Of a DNA stretch of 64,000 nucleotides, positions 28,955 through 37,109 are shown one piece after another. Position numbers and translations under genes: made by a program. Every line of letters starts with the position of its first letter. Positions within the stretch are counted from its first letter, which is position 1. A model generated the notes under the pieces. The model saw only the letters and a program-made list of their open reading frames with translations. It did no database searches and had not been told where the DNA came from. This DNA is from Legionella bononiensis. Lineage in GTDB: Bacteria > Pseudomonadota > Gammaproteobacteria > Legionellales > Legionellaceae. Location of the stretch: the NCBI RefSeq assembly GCF_016786215.1, contig NZ_JADOBG010000001.1:144386-208385 (forward strand), given 5' to 3'.

Positions 28955-30367
28955 GTGATTAACAAAATGTTAGGAAGATTTATCAGGGGAGTTTCGGAGA
29001 ATATTGGTTTAATTTATTTTTTTATTTTACCAGTATATTTTCCTATCCGAGCACTTGGTGTAGAGCTTAATGCCTATGCTCAAGTGTTGCATGAAAGTAG
29101 TAGGCTCATTTTATTTTTTTCACAAATTACAATTCTAATTGCATTTACCAGTATTTTTTTATCATTTTTCATGGACTTCTTAAATAAGAATTATTTTAAA
29201 AACAGAGAACATTTGTTTATTCACTGGTATCGTTTTATTGCATCAATCCTTAGTATTATTTTTGTTATTAGTAGTTACTTCGTCTTAAATCCGGCTGATA
29301 AGCTCCAGCTTTATTTTTGGAGTGGGGCTCATTATTTCATTATCTCATTTTTTCAGCTTTTAATCAGAGCTGAGTTAAATACATATACAAAAAATCAAAG
29401 AATCAGTGTGACCCAGGCTAATAATTACTTCGGTTTTAGTTTGAACCTAGTTGGAATCATTTCAATATTTATTTTTGGATGGTTTTATGAAAATAACGAG
29501 TTAACAGTTTATAGTAAATATTGTGTTTATTTAGAAGTCATATTTGTTATTTACTTACTGATTATTCGTGGATATTGGAGGGACTGTTTAAAGATAGTCT
29601 TAAAATTTGGGAGATTAGGGGCATTTTCTTATATTATATTGATCACTATAGCATTAATATTTTCTGGTTGTTTATCTTTATTTGTTATGTCTATTGGGGT
29701 TCTAGCTCCAATGCTGACAATTGTATTCATAGGCATAATATATAATAATTTTAAAAAATCATTACACACGAATGACCTTAAACTGATAATTAATATTTCA
29801 TTGGGTTATGGGCTTATTTTAGCAGTGTTTACCGGTTCGGTATTAACTTATTTCTTACACAATCTGCATAGCAGTATTGATTTATTTAATTTTGCATATT
29901 CCTCTGAACCTTTTGTTTCTTTAATTTTAGGCGCCATAATGGCCTGGTCACTAGTAAAGAGCCGTACTGAATATTCCCGGATTAAATTATATCAACAAAT
30001 TTCTTATATAAATTACTTAGTACCATTGGTTTTTTTGATTTTTTATTATTCTTTAATTAGTGAGCAGCATGTGAGTATTTTACTAATAACTATGTTTGGA
30101 GTTTTTGCATATATAGAATACATGAGTATGTTTTTTATGCGTCAGGTAGCACAACTTTCGGGTTACAATAATTTTCAAGGCACGCGCTTAGCTAGCTTTA
30201 ATGTAATTGTGCTTAATGGTTTGTGTCCTTCATTAATCTATCTTTCGGTATACATTTGCTCTCAGTTAACTAACTTATCTTTAGATGCAATGCTTATCAA
30301 CACGATGATGGGTTTGATAGTAATCTCATTAGCATATAATTCTATATTTAAATACAGGGTTACTTAA
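28955..30367 (+). CDS. Polytopic membrane protein, putative transporter
   Basis: 470 residues with about 12 hydrophobic segments across the whole length and no soluble domain; the overall look is of an MFS-like carrier, but I see no family signature. The GTG start is backed by AAGGGA 8 bases upstream; the in-frame ATG 12 bases later has no site. It is the first gene of the YcaO operon, and the ATP-grasp ATG directly follows its stop. Export of the product, or self-immunity, is the inferred role; import of a precursor is also possible. Confidence 0.7.
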   Translation: MINKMLGRFIRGVSENIGLIYFFILPVYFPIRALGVELNAYAQVLHESSRLILFFSQITILIAFTSIFLSFFMDFLNKNYFKNREHLFIHWYRFIASILSIIFVISSYFVLNPADKLQLYFWSGAHYFIISFFQLLIRAELNTYTKNQRISVTQANNYFGFSLNLVGIISIFIFGWFYENNELTVYSKYCVYLEVIFVIYLLIIRGYWRDCLKIVLKFGRLGAFSYIILITIALIFSGCLSLFVMSIGVLAPMLTIVFIGIIYNNFKKSLHTNDLKLIINISLGYGLILAVFTGSVLTYFLHNLHSSIDLFNFAYSSEPFVSLILGAIMAWSLVKSRTEYSRIKLYQQISYINYLVPLVFLIFYYSLISEQHVSILLITMFGVFAYIEYMSMFFMRQVAQLSGYNNFQGTRLASFNVIVLNGLCPSLIYLSVYICSQLTNLSLDAMLINTMMGLIVISLAYNSIFKYRVT

Positions 30368-31534
30368 ATGCAAAAATTATTCCCTTTATTAATTGGTATG
30401 CCCTTTACATATAAGTTGGTTGATTTTGAATTGTTAAAAACCAACGATATTGAACCAACATTGGCTTATTTTGAGGGCACAGAGACAGTCGGAAAAGAGA
30501 ACAGTGTTTATTATAATTCTTTGTGTATAGATGAAATAGCGAAAATCATAGAAAATAATAGGGTTGATGCTATTGTTTGTTTTAATGATAATTTTCTAAT
30601 TGAAGCAGCTAAGCTCAGAACAAAATATAATATTCCTGGGATTAATTATCCAACAATAGAGAAATATAAAGTCAAATCAGAGATGTACAGACTATTAAGT
30701 CCTTATATGATGGTTCCAAAAACATTGGATTATCATGAAGATCTTGCGTATGAAGATATTATTGATTCAATAGGTTACAGTGAGTATTTCATCAAACCAG
30801 ACAATCTTGCTGGTGCAGAGGGCGGTTATCATATTAAAAGTAAAAATGACTTTATAGTTTGGAAGAGTACTTGCTTTGACTCTAAAATAAAGTTTATTTT
30901 GCAAAAATTCTATCCTGAACCCTTGTTTCATTGTGAATTGATAGTAAAAAATGGCGTAGTTAAGTATATTCAGGCACGGAGATATTCTTATCCTAATCAT
31001 ATGTTTCTAAACGGGAAAATAATTGCCAGTTTCCCTATAGTTGATTTGTCTCTTGAAAAAAAAATAGAGCAAGAATCCATTAAAGTTCAGCAATTACTAG
31101 AGTACAAAAATGGTGTTATGCATACAGAATTTTTTCTAGATGATTACCAAGAGCCCATTTTCCTAGAAACTAATATTCGCCAAGCAGGTGGTGCTATAAA
31201 TCTGATTCATAGAAGAAGGGCAGGGATTTCTCTGGAGACCGCTATGGTACTCCTTGAGCTAGATAAAGATATGACGATTAAGCTTAATAATAATGAGGTA
31301 TATGATTTTTGTGGATACATACCTCTTAAAAAAGGCAAAGTATCACAAATATCCCTACCAAAACTTAAAGGACAATACAATTTTGATTTTCGAGTTCATA
31401 TTGGTGGTTATTATGACACTCCAAAATCAGCAAGTAATACTGCAGCTTCATTCGTTGGATATAGTTCCGTTTACAGTGATTTAATAGATGATTTTTTCTC
31501 TTTAGAAAACAATGATATAATAAAATATGATTAA
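30368..31534 (+). CDS. ATP-grasp carboxylate-amine ligase
   Basis: 388 residues with an ATP-grasp fold: an N-terminal Rossmann-like part (IVCFNDNFLIEAAKLRTKYNIPG), the Lys/Gly loop FIKPDNLAGAEGG (about 137-150) and the Mg-binding end motif PIFLETNIRQAGGAINL (about 262-278). It resembles BacD-like L-amino acid ligases, which form amide bonds via an acyl phosphate. In this cluster it may join an amino acid to another acid or to a peptide end. It immediately follows the transporter stop. Confidence 0.82.
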   Translation: MQKLFPLLIGMPFTYKLVDFELLKTNDIEPTLAYFEGTETVGKENSVYYNSLCIDEIAKIIENNRVDAIVCFNDNFLIEAAKLRTKYNIPGINYPTIEKYKVKSEMYRLLSPYMMVPKTLDYHEDLAYEDIIDSIGYSEYFIKPDNLAGAEGGYHIKSKNDFIVWKSTCFDSKIKFILQKFYPEPLFHCELIVKNGVVKYIQARRYSYPNHMFLNGKIIASFPIVDLSLEKKIEQESIKVQQLLEYKNGVMHTEFFLDDYQEPIFLETNIRQAGGAINLIHRRRAGISLETAMVLLELDKDMTIKLNNNEVYDFCGYIPLKKGKVSQISLPKLKGQYNFDFRVHIGGYYDTPKSASNTAASFVGYSSVYSDLIDDFFSLENNDIIKYD

Positions 31535-31554
31535 TTCGTTCTATATGGTGCAAA

Positions 31555-31683
31555 ATGGATGATAAACAAGAATTTAATGTATCCTTATCTGAACAGGATA
31601 TTAATCTTTTTGAAACAGATATTCAGGAAGTTTATGATATATTTGAAAATCCTATTTCCTTGAATTCCATCGGCCTAATTTAA
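31555..31683 (+). CDS. 42-aa peptide, candidate precursor of the YcaO pathway
   Basis: Short acidic ORF starting MDDKQEFNVSLSEQDIN and ending NPISLNSIGLI, 20 bases after the ATP-grasp gene and one base before the MoaD-type start (TAA-A-ATG), so it appears co-translated. It has no Cys; the acidic amphipathic N-terminal part looks like a RiPP leader and the short hydrophobic/Ser/Asn end like a core. The ribosome site is weak. The other frame over the same DNA gives a basic, hydrophobic peptide and seems less likely. Whether it is a substrate or a carrier/adaptor is open. Confidence 0.5.
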   Translation: MDDKQEFNVSLSEQDINLFETDIQEVYDIFENPISLNSIGLI

Positions 31684-31684
31684 A

Positions 31685-31936
31685 ATGGAAGTTTCTGTTA
31701 GCTTTCCTGGAGCGTTAAATCATCTGAGCAATAGTTTTATCGTAAATGATAAAATATATTGGAAAGAACTTCTAAGTGATGTTTTAAAAACTAAATATAA
31801 GTATTTATTCGAAGATGATTTGCCAAAAGATTATATATTACTTTATTTAAATGGCATAAAAATAGACACACTGAATTACATTAAATTAACAGATAAGGAC
31901 TCCTTGAATATTTTATCTGCAATTTCTGGTGGATGA
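31685..31936 (+). CDS. MoaD/ThiS-like sulfur carrier with Gly-Gly end
   Basis: 83 residues with the ubiquitin-like beta-grasp pattern (VSVSFPGAL, YILLYLNGIKI, DKDSLNILSAISGG). It ends exactly in Gly82-Gly83, the site where an E1 makes an acyl adenylate and then a thiocarboxylate. No residues follow the GG, so no protease is needed to mature it, unlike QbsE. The partner E1-rhodanese is at 27753. It likely delivers sulfur to the YcaO/TfuA enzyme encoded next. Confidence 0.85.
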   Translation: MEVSVSFPGALNHLSNSFIVNDKIYWKELLSDVLKTKYKYLFEDDLPKDYILLYLNGIKIDTLNYIKLTDKDSLNILSAISGG

Positions 31937-31943
31937 TTTTATC

Positions 31944-32978
31944 ATGAGTTTGAGGTTTAGATCTGCTGGTGATACTTTATCCCTGCTTTCAAAATATATA
32001 AAGCAAGCTGGAATTTCAAGGCTTGCTGATTTAAGTTATTTAGATGATACATCCGATCTAAAAATATTTTCTGCTATTCGTCCGAATGCAAAATCAATAA
32101 CCGTCAGCATGGGCAAATCAATACATAAAGATGAGGCCCAGTGTGCAGCATTGATGGAATCTATAGAGACTTATTTTGCAGAAGAAGTTAAACCAGAAAT
32201 AATTAATGTTTCACAGGAAGATTTGGCTAATAATCATGATTTATTTGTTAATTTAAATAAACAAGACTATGGCGCCACAGTATTAAGTAAGCAAAGTCTT
32301 GATTGGTGCCTTGGAAGAACCCTAATATCAAATAAAGAAATATACATACCACATATAGCGTTATCTCTTGATAGTAATTTACTTCTTTCTAAAATATTTG
32401 GACAAAATTCCGATGGTATTGCGTCGGGGTCAAATTATAAAGAAGCATTAATTTATAGTTTTTTAGAATTAATAGAAAGAAATTCAACCAAGTTATCCAA
32501 AAAAAAACAGCTAGAGCACGTTGAATGCGACATATTCAGATTTACAGATATGAATAAAATAAGTGCCTCGTTTTATTTTTATGAGAATATTTTTAATTTG
32601 CCTGTGATTGAAAGTAATATTTTAAATAGTAATCCTCTAAATAATCAGTCTGTAGTAGCTGGTTATAGCTGTCATTTTTCAAAGCATGAGGCGGTTATGA
32701 AAGCCTATATTGAGGCAATTCAATCAAAAGTTGGTATTATATCTGGCGCAAGAGATGATTTGGATCAATCTTGTTATAATTTTTTAAAATTAAAGACATT
32801 GACTCAAATTCCAGAAAAAATCTATTTCGAAAATCTTAATTCCTCGAACCTTTCTCTGGTACAACAATTCGATCAAATTGTTAAACTTCTAAATCACAAC
32901 AATAACGACTTAGCTGTATACTCTTACTGTAACGAAGATATATGTATTTTAAAAACTTTCCTAATAAATAATGAATAA
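31944..32978 (+). CDS. YcaO-domain ATP-dependent enzyme
   Basis: 344 residues. Three YcaO ATP/Mg motifs are visible: ALMESIETYF, the segment ASGSNYKEALIYSFLELIER with its Glu/Arg pair, and EAVMKAYIEAIQSKVG with the following SGARDD. YcaO enzymes activate a backbone amide with ATP for attack by a nucleophile: Cys/Ser/Thr side chains in azoline formation, or sulfide in thioamide formation. No E1-like cyclodehydratase C protein is fused, and the partner is TfuA, which indicates thioamidation. The ATG at 31944 was chosen; a GTG 15 bases upstream overlaps the carrier gene. Confidence 0.9.
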   Translation: MSLRFRSAGDTLSLLSKYIKQAGISRLADLSYLDDTSDLKIFSAIRPNAKSITVSMGKSIHKDEAQCAALMESIETYFAEEVKPEIINVSQEDLANNHDLFVNLNKQDYGATVLSKQSLDWCLGRTLISNKEIYIPHIALSLDSNLLLSKIFGQNSDGIASGSNYKEALIYSFLELIERNSTKLSKKKQLEHVECDIFRFTDMNKISASFYFYENIFNLPVIESNILNSNPLNNQSVVAGYSCHFSKHEAVMKAYIEAIQSKVGIISGARDDLDQSCYNFLKLKTLTQIPEKIYFENLNSSNLSLVQQFDQIVKLLNHNNNDLAVYSYCNEDICILKTFLINNE

Positions 32979-34023
32979 TAAAAAAAGAGCTATATTTGTT
33001 GACTCAACAATTTCTCATGATGAATTATCAGAATATATTCAGGATAGCGATTTATTGTTACCAGCGATTAGAAGAGGGGATATAATCGGAGTTTTACTCA
33101 AACACCCAAGCATAGAAATAATAGTTATTGTAGATGGTGTGTTTGAACAACAAGCTAGTGTTACTCATAAAGAGATTTTGTGGGCATTAGAGCAAGGAAT
33201 AAAAGTAATCGGATTATCTTCTCTGGGGGCTCTTCGGGCATATGAGCTTCGTAATTATGGGATGTTAGGATCTGGGAAGGTTTTTGAAGATTATCTATCA
33301 GGTGTATTAGATGGGGATGATGAAGTTGCAATTTCATATTTTCCCTCTACCCATGGTTTTGATAAAACCATTGCTATGGTGAACATTAGAGCCACATTAG
33401 AAAAGTTACACTTATGTGACAATAATTTAATCTGTAAATTAAGGAAAATTCACTTTAAAAAACGAAATTGGTTGACACTAAAAGCTGCTGTTCCAGAAGC
33501 AATTTTTGTTCAATTAAAAGCGCACTACATAGATCAAAAAAAGAAAGATGTGCTTTTATATTTTCAAAAAAATCATCAATCAATCAAAAGTGAAATCCCT
33601 ATCGTGCATAGTTCAAAAAATATCTATATTATCAGGGATCTAGCAAATAAAATGTATCCTACTCTTATAGATTATTTAGAAAAAAATCTACAGAGCATGG
33701 CATCAATCCCGATACAATCAGCGACCCCATTCTTAGAAAAGATAGCACACGATATTGTTATTTATTTAGAGTATAAGAAAAATCATACTCATAAAATTAC
33801 CTATATATTAAATGAATTAGATTCTTTTAGTTACAAACAAACAAGACTTAAAATTGTTTCGGATAAAATTAGACGTGAACAAAAACTATTTTTATCATCC
33901 GACTTTATTAAATTTTTAGATAAAAAAAAGATATCCAAGTGTAATTTGACGGCAATTTTTGACGGCATTTTAAAATTAGAATCATATTTCCTTTCCAATG
34001 GTCATTTATTTAATACTTTATAA
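32971..34023 (+). CDS. tfuA: TfuA-like partner of YcaO
   Basis: 350 residues. The TfuA core is clear: RRGDIIGVLLKHP, IVDGVFEQQASVTHKEILWALEQG, and VIGLSSLGALRAYELRNYGM, then DDEVAISYFPSTHGF. TfuA enables YcaO to make thioamides (thioviridamide type; methyl-CoM reductase thioglycine), probably by bringing the sulfur donor. Its ATG overlaps the YcaO stop by 8 bases. About 150 C-terminal residues beyond the core are helical and lack known motifs. The gene converges with, and its end overlaps by 22 bases, the gene on the other strand. Confidence 0.9.
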   Translation: MNNKKRAIFVDSTISHDELSEYIQDSDLLLPAIRRGDIIGVLLKHPSIEIIVIVDGVFEQQASVTHKEILWALEQGIKVIGLSSLGALRAYELRNYGMLGSGKVFEDYLSGVLDGDDEVAISYFPSTHGFDKTIAMVNIRATLEKLHLCDNNLICKLRKIHFKKRNWLTLKAAVPEAIFVQLKAHYIDQKKKDVLLYFQKNHQSIKSEIPIVHSSKNIYIIRDLANKMYPTLIDYLEKNLQSMASIPIQSATPFLEKIAHDIVIYLEYKKNHTHKITYILNELDSFSYKQTRLKIVSDKIRREQKLFLSSDFIKFLDKKKISKCNLTAIFDGILKLESYFLSNGHLFNTL

Positions 34024-35261
34024 TTTTTTTTATATGATATGGAAAAACACCCTGATAAAAATAATGAATTCAATGGAAATTCCAGGTTTTTATATTTTGA
34101 TATTTCGTCCATGAGATAATTGTCTTTATTAAAGAATAGTTCTTCTTGATTGTTTTCAGATGAAGAGTTGATATTCCAACGATGAATTAAATTAATATTT
34201 AAATTATCAGCGCATTTATGGAGTATTGTATTTACTGCAACTTTGGAAGAGTAGATCTTTTCACAAGTATTTTCAAAAGCTGATTTAATTTCAGAAGACA
34301 ATTTATTTAAGTTAGAGATTTGATTTGGTTTGAATAAAAAATCTTCTTTATTAAGAGAATAATACACTGTTTCATTTGACTCAAAAGGTGACAATTTATG
34401 TGGCGTCATAAAAATGGGAATCGTTTCAGATTTAAAAATGTCAATATATGCTTCTCTAAAGAGGCTTATTGGTGCGTTTGATTCATTAGATGTTGGTAAA
34501 TAAGCGGGTTGATCTCCACAGGCTACGAAAAATAAATATCGAATTACTTCCTTAATAAATCCATTATTAGTTATTTTATTATCCAAATTAATGGTATTTA
34601 GAAGATAGTCATACAATAAAATATTTCTCTTAAAAATATGATCATTATTGGCAACAGAATTTAAATAATCTACAAACATAGGTGATTTATACGCTTTTTC
34701 TTCCCATGTTTTAGGAAATGAAAGTAATTTAGCTTTCCATGAAGGATTAATATGATCACTGATTTGTTTTAAAACAAAAAATTGTTCATCGAAATTATTG
34801 GGAACGGAGCATGTTAGATTATATTTTTTTTGTAACCATGAATGTCTCTTTTTATCGCTGAATTTATTCATTAATAAAAAGGAATTCCTTAGACCTGCTG
34901 TCATTTTAAGTATGTCAGATGGCTCATATAGGTAATTATTTTTTAAAAATTTAGTATATGGGAAAATTTGCCCTGGTTTATATATTTTCCATGGTGATGT
35001 TCGTTCATTAAACTCCATATACATTTCAAAATTGTTTTCATAGACCATGCAGAATGGCATTGTTGGAGATTTTTTTAAATCGGGGAAATAAAAATACGAT
35101 TCATCACCTATCTGGCTGCCATAATTATAGCTTAGGATAGTTAATTCCGATGGAACTAAGTTAATATCATTTTCAATAATTTGATGTAAAGATGGGTTTA
35201 GTCTAGCCACATCCTGTTTCACATCTTCCCAGGAAACTGTAATTGATCCGCGTGCTGTCAT
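34002..35261 (-). CDS. Unknown 419-aa protein of the YcaO island
   Basis: Soluble-looking protein, no signal or membrane segment; rich in Asn, Lys, Phe and Tyr, like its neighbours in this A+T-rich island. No motif I can name, although the central part (EVIRYLFFVACGDQPAYLPTSNESNAPISLFREAY) is compact and may hold an active site. It starts MTARGSITVSWEDVK; the ribosome site is weak. Its end overlaps the tfuA end by 22 bases, so the two transcripts converge. It may be a further tailoring, immunity or recognition protein. Confidence 0.65.
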   Translation of the reverse strand: MTARGSITVSWEDVKQDVARLNPSLHQIIENDINLVPSELTILSYNYGSQIGDESYFYFPDLKKSPTMPFCMVYENNFEMYMEFNERTSPWKIYKPGQIFPYTKFLKNNYLYEPSDILKMTAGLRNSFLLMNKFSDKKRHSWLQKKYNLTCSVPNNFDEQFFVLKQISDHINPSWKAKLLSFPKTWEEKAYKSPMFVDYLNSVANNDHIFKRNILLYDYLLNTINLDNKITNNGFIKEVIRYLFFVACGDQPAYLPTSNESNAPISLFREAYIDIFKSETIPIFMTPHKLSPFESNETVYYSLNKEDFLFKPNQISNLNKLSSEIKSAFENTCEKIYSSKVAVNTILHKCADNLNINLIHRWNINSSSENNQEELFFNKDNYLMDEISKYKNLEFPLNSLFLSGCFSISYKKNYKVLNK

Positions 35262-35375
35262 AGTAATCTTTAGTGTAAATTTAGGTTAATCTCATTAAAA
35301 TACACTTTTGTCGAAAAAAAATCGAGTAAAATGTTGAATCATGAATTGCTATGCGTTAATATCTTCATAGGTTCT

Positions 35376-35421
35376 AAAAAAAACACCGAGAGAACGGTCG
35401 CCAAACAGTCACTCTCGGTGT
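35376..35421 (-). terminator. Rho-independent terminator (leftward)
   Basis: Perfect 10-base stem ACACCGAGAG/CTCTCGGTGT with a 19-base loop, followed on the minus strand by eight T. It terminates leftward transcripts, and lies upstream of the unknown 419-aa gene and of the lvrA-like gene on the opposite strand. Confidence 0.75.
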
Positions 35422-35447
35422 ATTCGGGCATAAGACAGAATGCCATG
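35376..35447 (-). ncRNA. Candidate antisense sRNA upstream of the lvrA-like gene
   Basis: On the minus strand an extended -10 element (TGTTATGAT, 35454-35462) would start a transcript near 35447. It would form a small hairpin (GGCAT/ATGCC, 35427-35444) and end in a strong terminator hairpin at 35376-35421. Size (about 72 nt) and two-hairpin shape are like FinP-type plasmid antisense RNAs. The terminator loop includes UUGGCG, a U-turn (YUNR) motif common in such RNAs. The -35 is poor. No experimental support. Confidence 0.5.
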
Positions 35448-35617
35448 GTGAAAATCATAACATATAGATTGAGCCATTGCATTCATTAGACAAGGAAATT
35501 ATGGATGATAGCTCAATACAATATTCTTTACACAATCTTCGTTAAAAATAATCCAATAGAACAATTTGTTTAATTTGATGGCAACAGCCAATTAACAATT
35601 AATAATGGATCTTTAAG

Positions 35618-36628
35618 ATGTGTAATGAAATTTCAATTATAAATAAACTTCAAGCAGTCGTATGCTTCAATAAAGCTAGAATAGATGTAGAGCGCCCATT
35701 TATTGGATTCCCTTATGGTCCCGCATTATTAATTAAGTCTCTTATTAATTTGGCAGATCCAGCAACGGGCATCGTTTATGATGTTTCCTATCATGATATT
35801 GCTAAGCTAATTGAAATTAACTCCGCACCAGGAAGAAAAGAAAGTGGTACGCCATCCAAACAAACTATTCGTAATTACATCAAATCAATTGAGAGGGAAT
35901 GCGGGGAATATTTTAAAGTGGTTTCCGAAGGTCAATCCCTCAAATTCCTTTTTCCTCAACTACCTAAAATTTTTAGTAAAATCTTTGAAAACACGGAAGT
36001 TAACACACTAACAAACCCAGTCAACAATCAAGAAAACATTGACGAACAGGTTGTTTTTGATGAGGAAGTTAACATAGAACTTAACACAGAAGTTAACATA
36101 CCTAACCCCTGTGTAAAGAAGTTATTTATTAATATAAATAACAATACAAACAACAACAACTTAGGCGAGGAAATTGGGAATAAAAATTTAAAACAACTCA
36201 TATCGCCAAATTTCTACCCCAGCCAAAAAACAATTGCACGAGCAATTGCATCAGGCTACAGCTTTGCTACTGACAGCAACATCATCCAAGAATTCATTGA
36301 CAAAAACACTGCATGGGGAAGTACTTTTGCTGACTTCAACCCCATTTATTTAAGTTTTCTTGCTAAACATGCCGAACGCAAACAACAAGAGCCCATGATA
36401 TCAAACACTCAGACAAGGAGTACAAACAATGAGCGTGCATCCCCTAAAGTCAATTCTTATGACGCAGCCTTGGAGACAGTCGCAAGATTCAACCAGAACG
36501 CCTGCAAACCTTCAACAGAAGAGTTATTCCCAACCTCAAAAGTCATCAGCGCCGAACTTGAGTACAGACCATGTGTCCTGGCTTTGGATGGAACTCACCA
36601 AAATCTACGGCAATTTATTTCTAACTAA
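35618..36628 (+). CDS. LvrA-like regulator or DNA-processing protein
   Basis: 336 residues. The N-terminal part (VSYHDIAKLIEINSAPGRKESGTPSKQTIRNYIKSIERECGE) is a helix-turn-helix-like domain. The middle is a low-complexity Asn/Glu linker with repeats of EVN. The C-terminal part (PNFYPSQKTIARAIASGYSF, WGSTFADFNPIYLSFLAKHAE) resembles the DnaT-like domain of replication restart proteins. By position before csrA it matches lvrA of Legionella elements. The last 200 bases overlap the next gene in another frame. Confidence 0.6.
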   Translation: MCNEISIINKLQAVVCFNKARIDVERPFIGFPYGPALLIKSLINLADPATGIVYDVSYHDIAKLIEINSAPGRKESGTPSKQTIRNYIKSIERECGEYFKVVSEGQSLKFLFPQLPKIFSKIFENTEVNTLTNPVNNQENIDEQVVFDEEVNIELNTEVNIPNPCVKKLFININNNTNNNNLGEEIGNKNLKQLISPNFYPSQKTIARAIASGYSFATDSNIIQEFIDKNTAWGSTFADFNPIYLSFLAKHAERKQQEPMISNTQTRSTNNERASPKVNSYDAALETVARFNQNACKPSTEELFPTSKVISAELEYRPCVLALDGTHQNLRQFISN

Positions 36629-37106
36629 ATTTGGTACGCATGATAACGGCACTTGGTTTGACACATTAAAAGGCTTAACGCCTAAAGCTCTGGAGAGCGG
36701 AATGGAACGATTAAGAAACTTATCGGGCAATGGAAAGTTTGCTGAGTACCCACCTAATTGCTTGCAATTCAAAGCACTATGTATGGCTTTTTATGATGAT
36801 TTAAAACTGCCGAAAGCATCCGATGCCTATTGGGAGTTCAAAAATAGCGTTCGCAAGGCGATTCCACGCTGGAGCCATCCAGTGATTGAATTCGTAGCAA
36901 AAAAAATGCCGTTTGATTTCTTCTCAATCGATCACGATGGCATAGCTTATAGCGTATTTAAAGAAAAGTATGAGCAAGTATGTCATTTGATTCAACAAGG
37001 CCATGACCTCCCTAAAATAGATGCGCCACATCGAATCAAACCAGCCCGAAATCTTGAGGTAGGCAAGGGATACTTAAACCAAATCAAACAACACATAGGA
37101 GTGTAA
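36429..37106 (+). CDS. LvrB-like protein, replication-P-like
   Basis: 225 residues. The conserved block (LWMELTKIYGNLFLTKFG, WFDTLKGLTPKALESGMERLRN, YPPNCLQFKALCMAFY) resembles phage replication protein P / DNA-helicase loader type sequences. It is the second gene of an lvrA-lvrB-csrA-like block. AAGGAG lies 8 bases before the ATG, so this start looks real even though it lies 200 bases inside the preceding gene. Confidence 0.6.
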   Translation: MSVHPLKSILMTQPWRQSQDSTRTPANLQQKSYSQPQKSSAPNLSTDHVSWLWMELTKIYGNLFLTKFGTHDNGTWFDTLKGLTPKALESGMERLRNLSGNGKFAEYPPNCLQFKALCMAFYDDLKLPKASDAYWEFKNSVRKAIPRWSHPVIEFVAKKMPFDFFSIDHDGIAYSVFKEKYEQVCHLIQQGHDLPKIDAPHRIKPARNLEVGKGYLNQIKQHIGV

Positions 37107-37109
37107 TCG

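Noticed and set aside
31559..31663. Alternative frame peptide (34 aa, basic and hydrophobic) over the 42-codon ORF
   Set aside because: Its stop is not aligned with the carrier start, it has no ribosome site, and its composition is what a shifted frame of this A+T-rich DNA gives.
27753..34023. Classical thiazole/oxazole (TOMM) cluster with a cyclodehydratase
   Set aside because: No C-protein or F-protein fusion, no flavin dehydrogenase and no Cys in the candidate peptide; the TfuA partner points to thioamidation.
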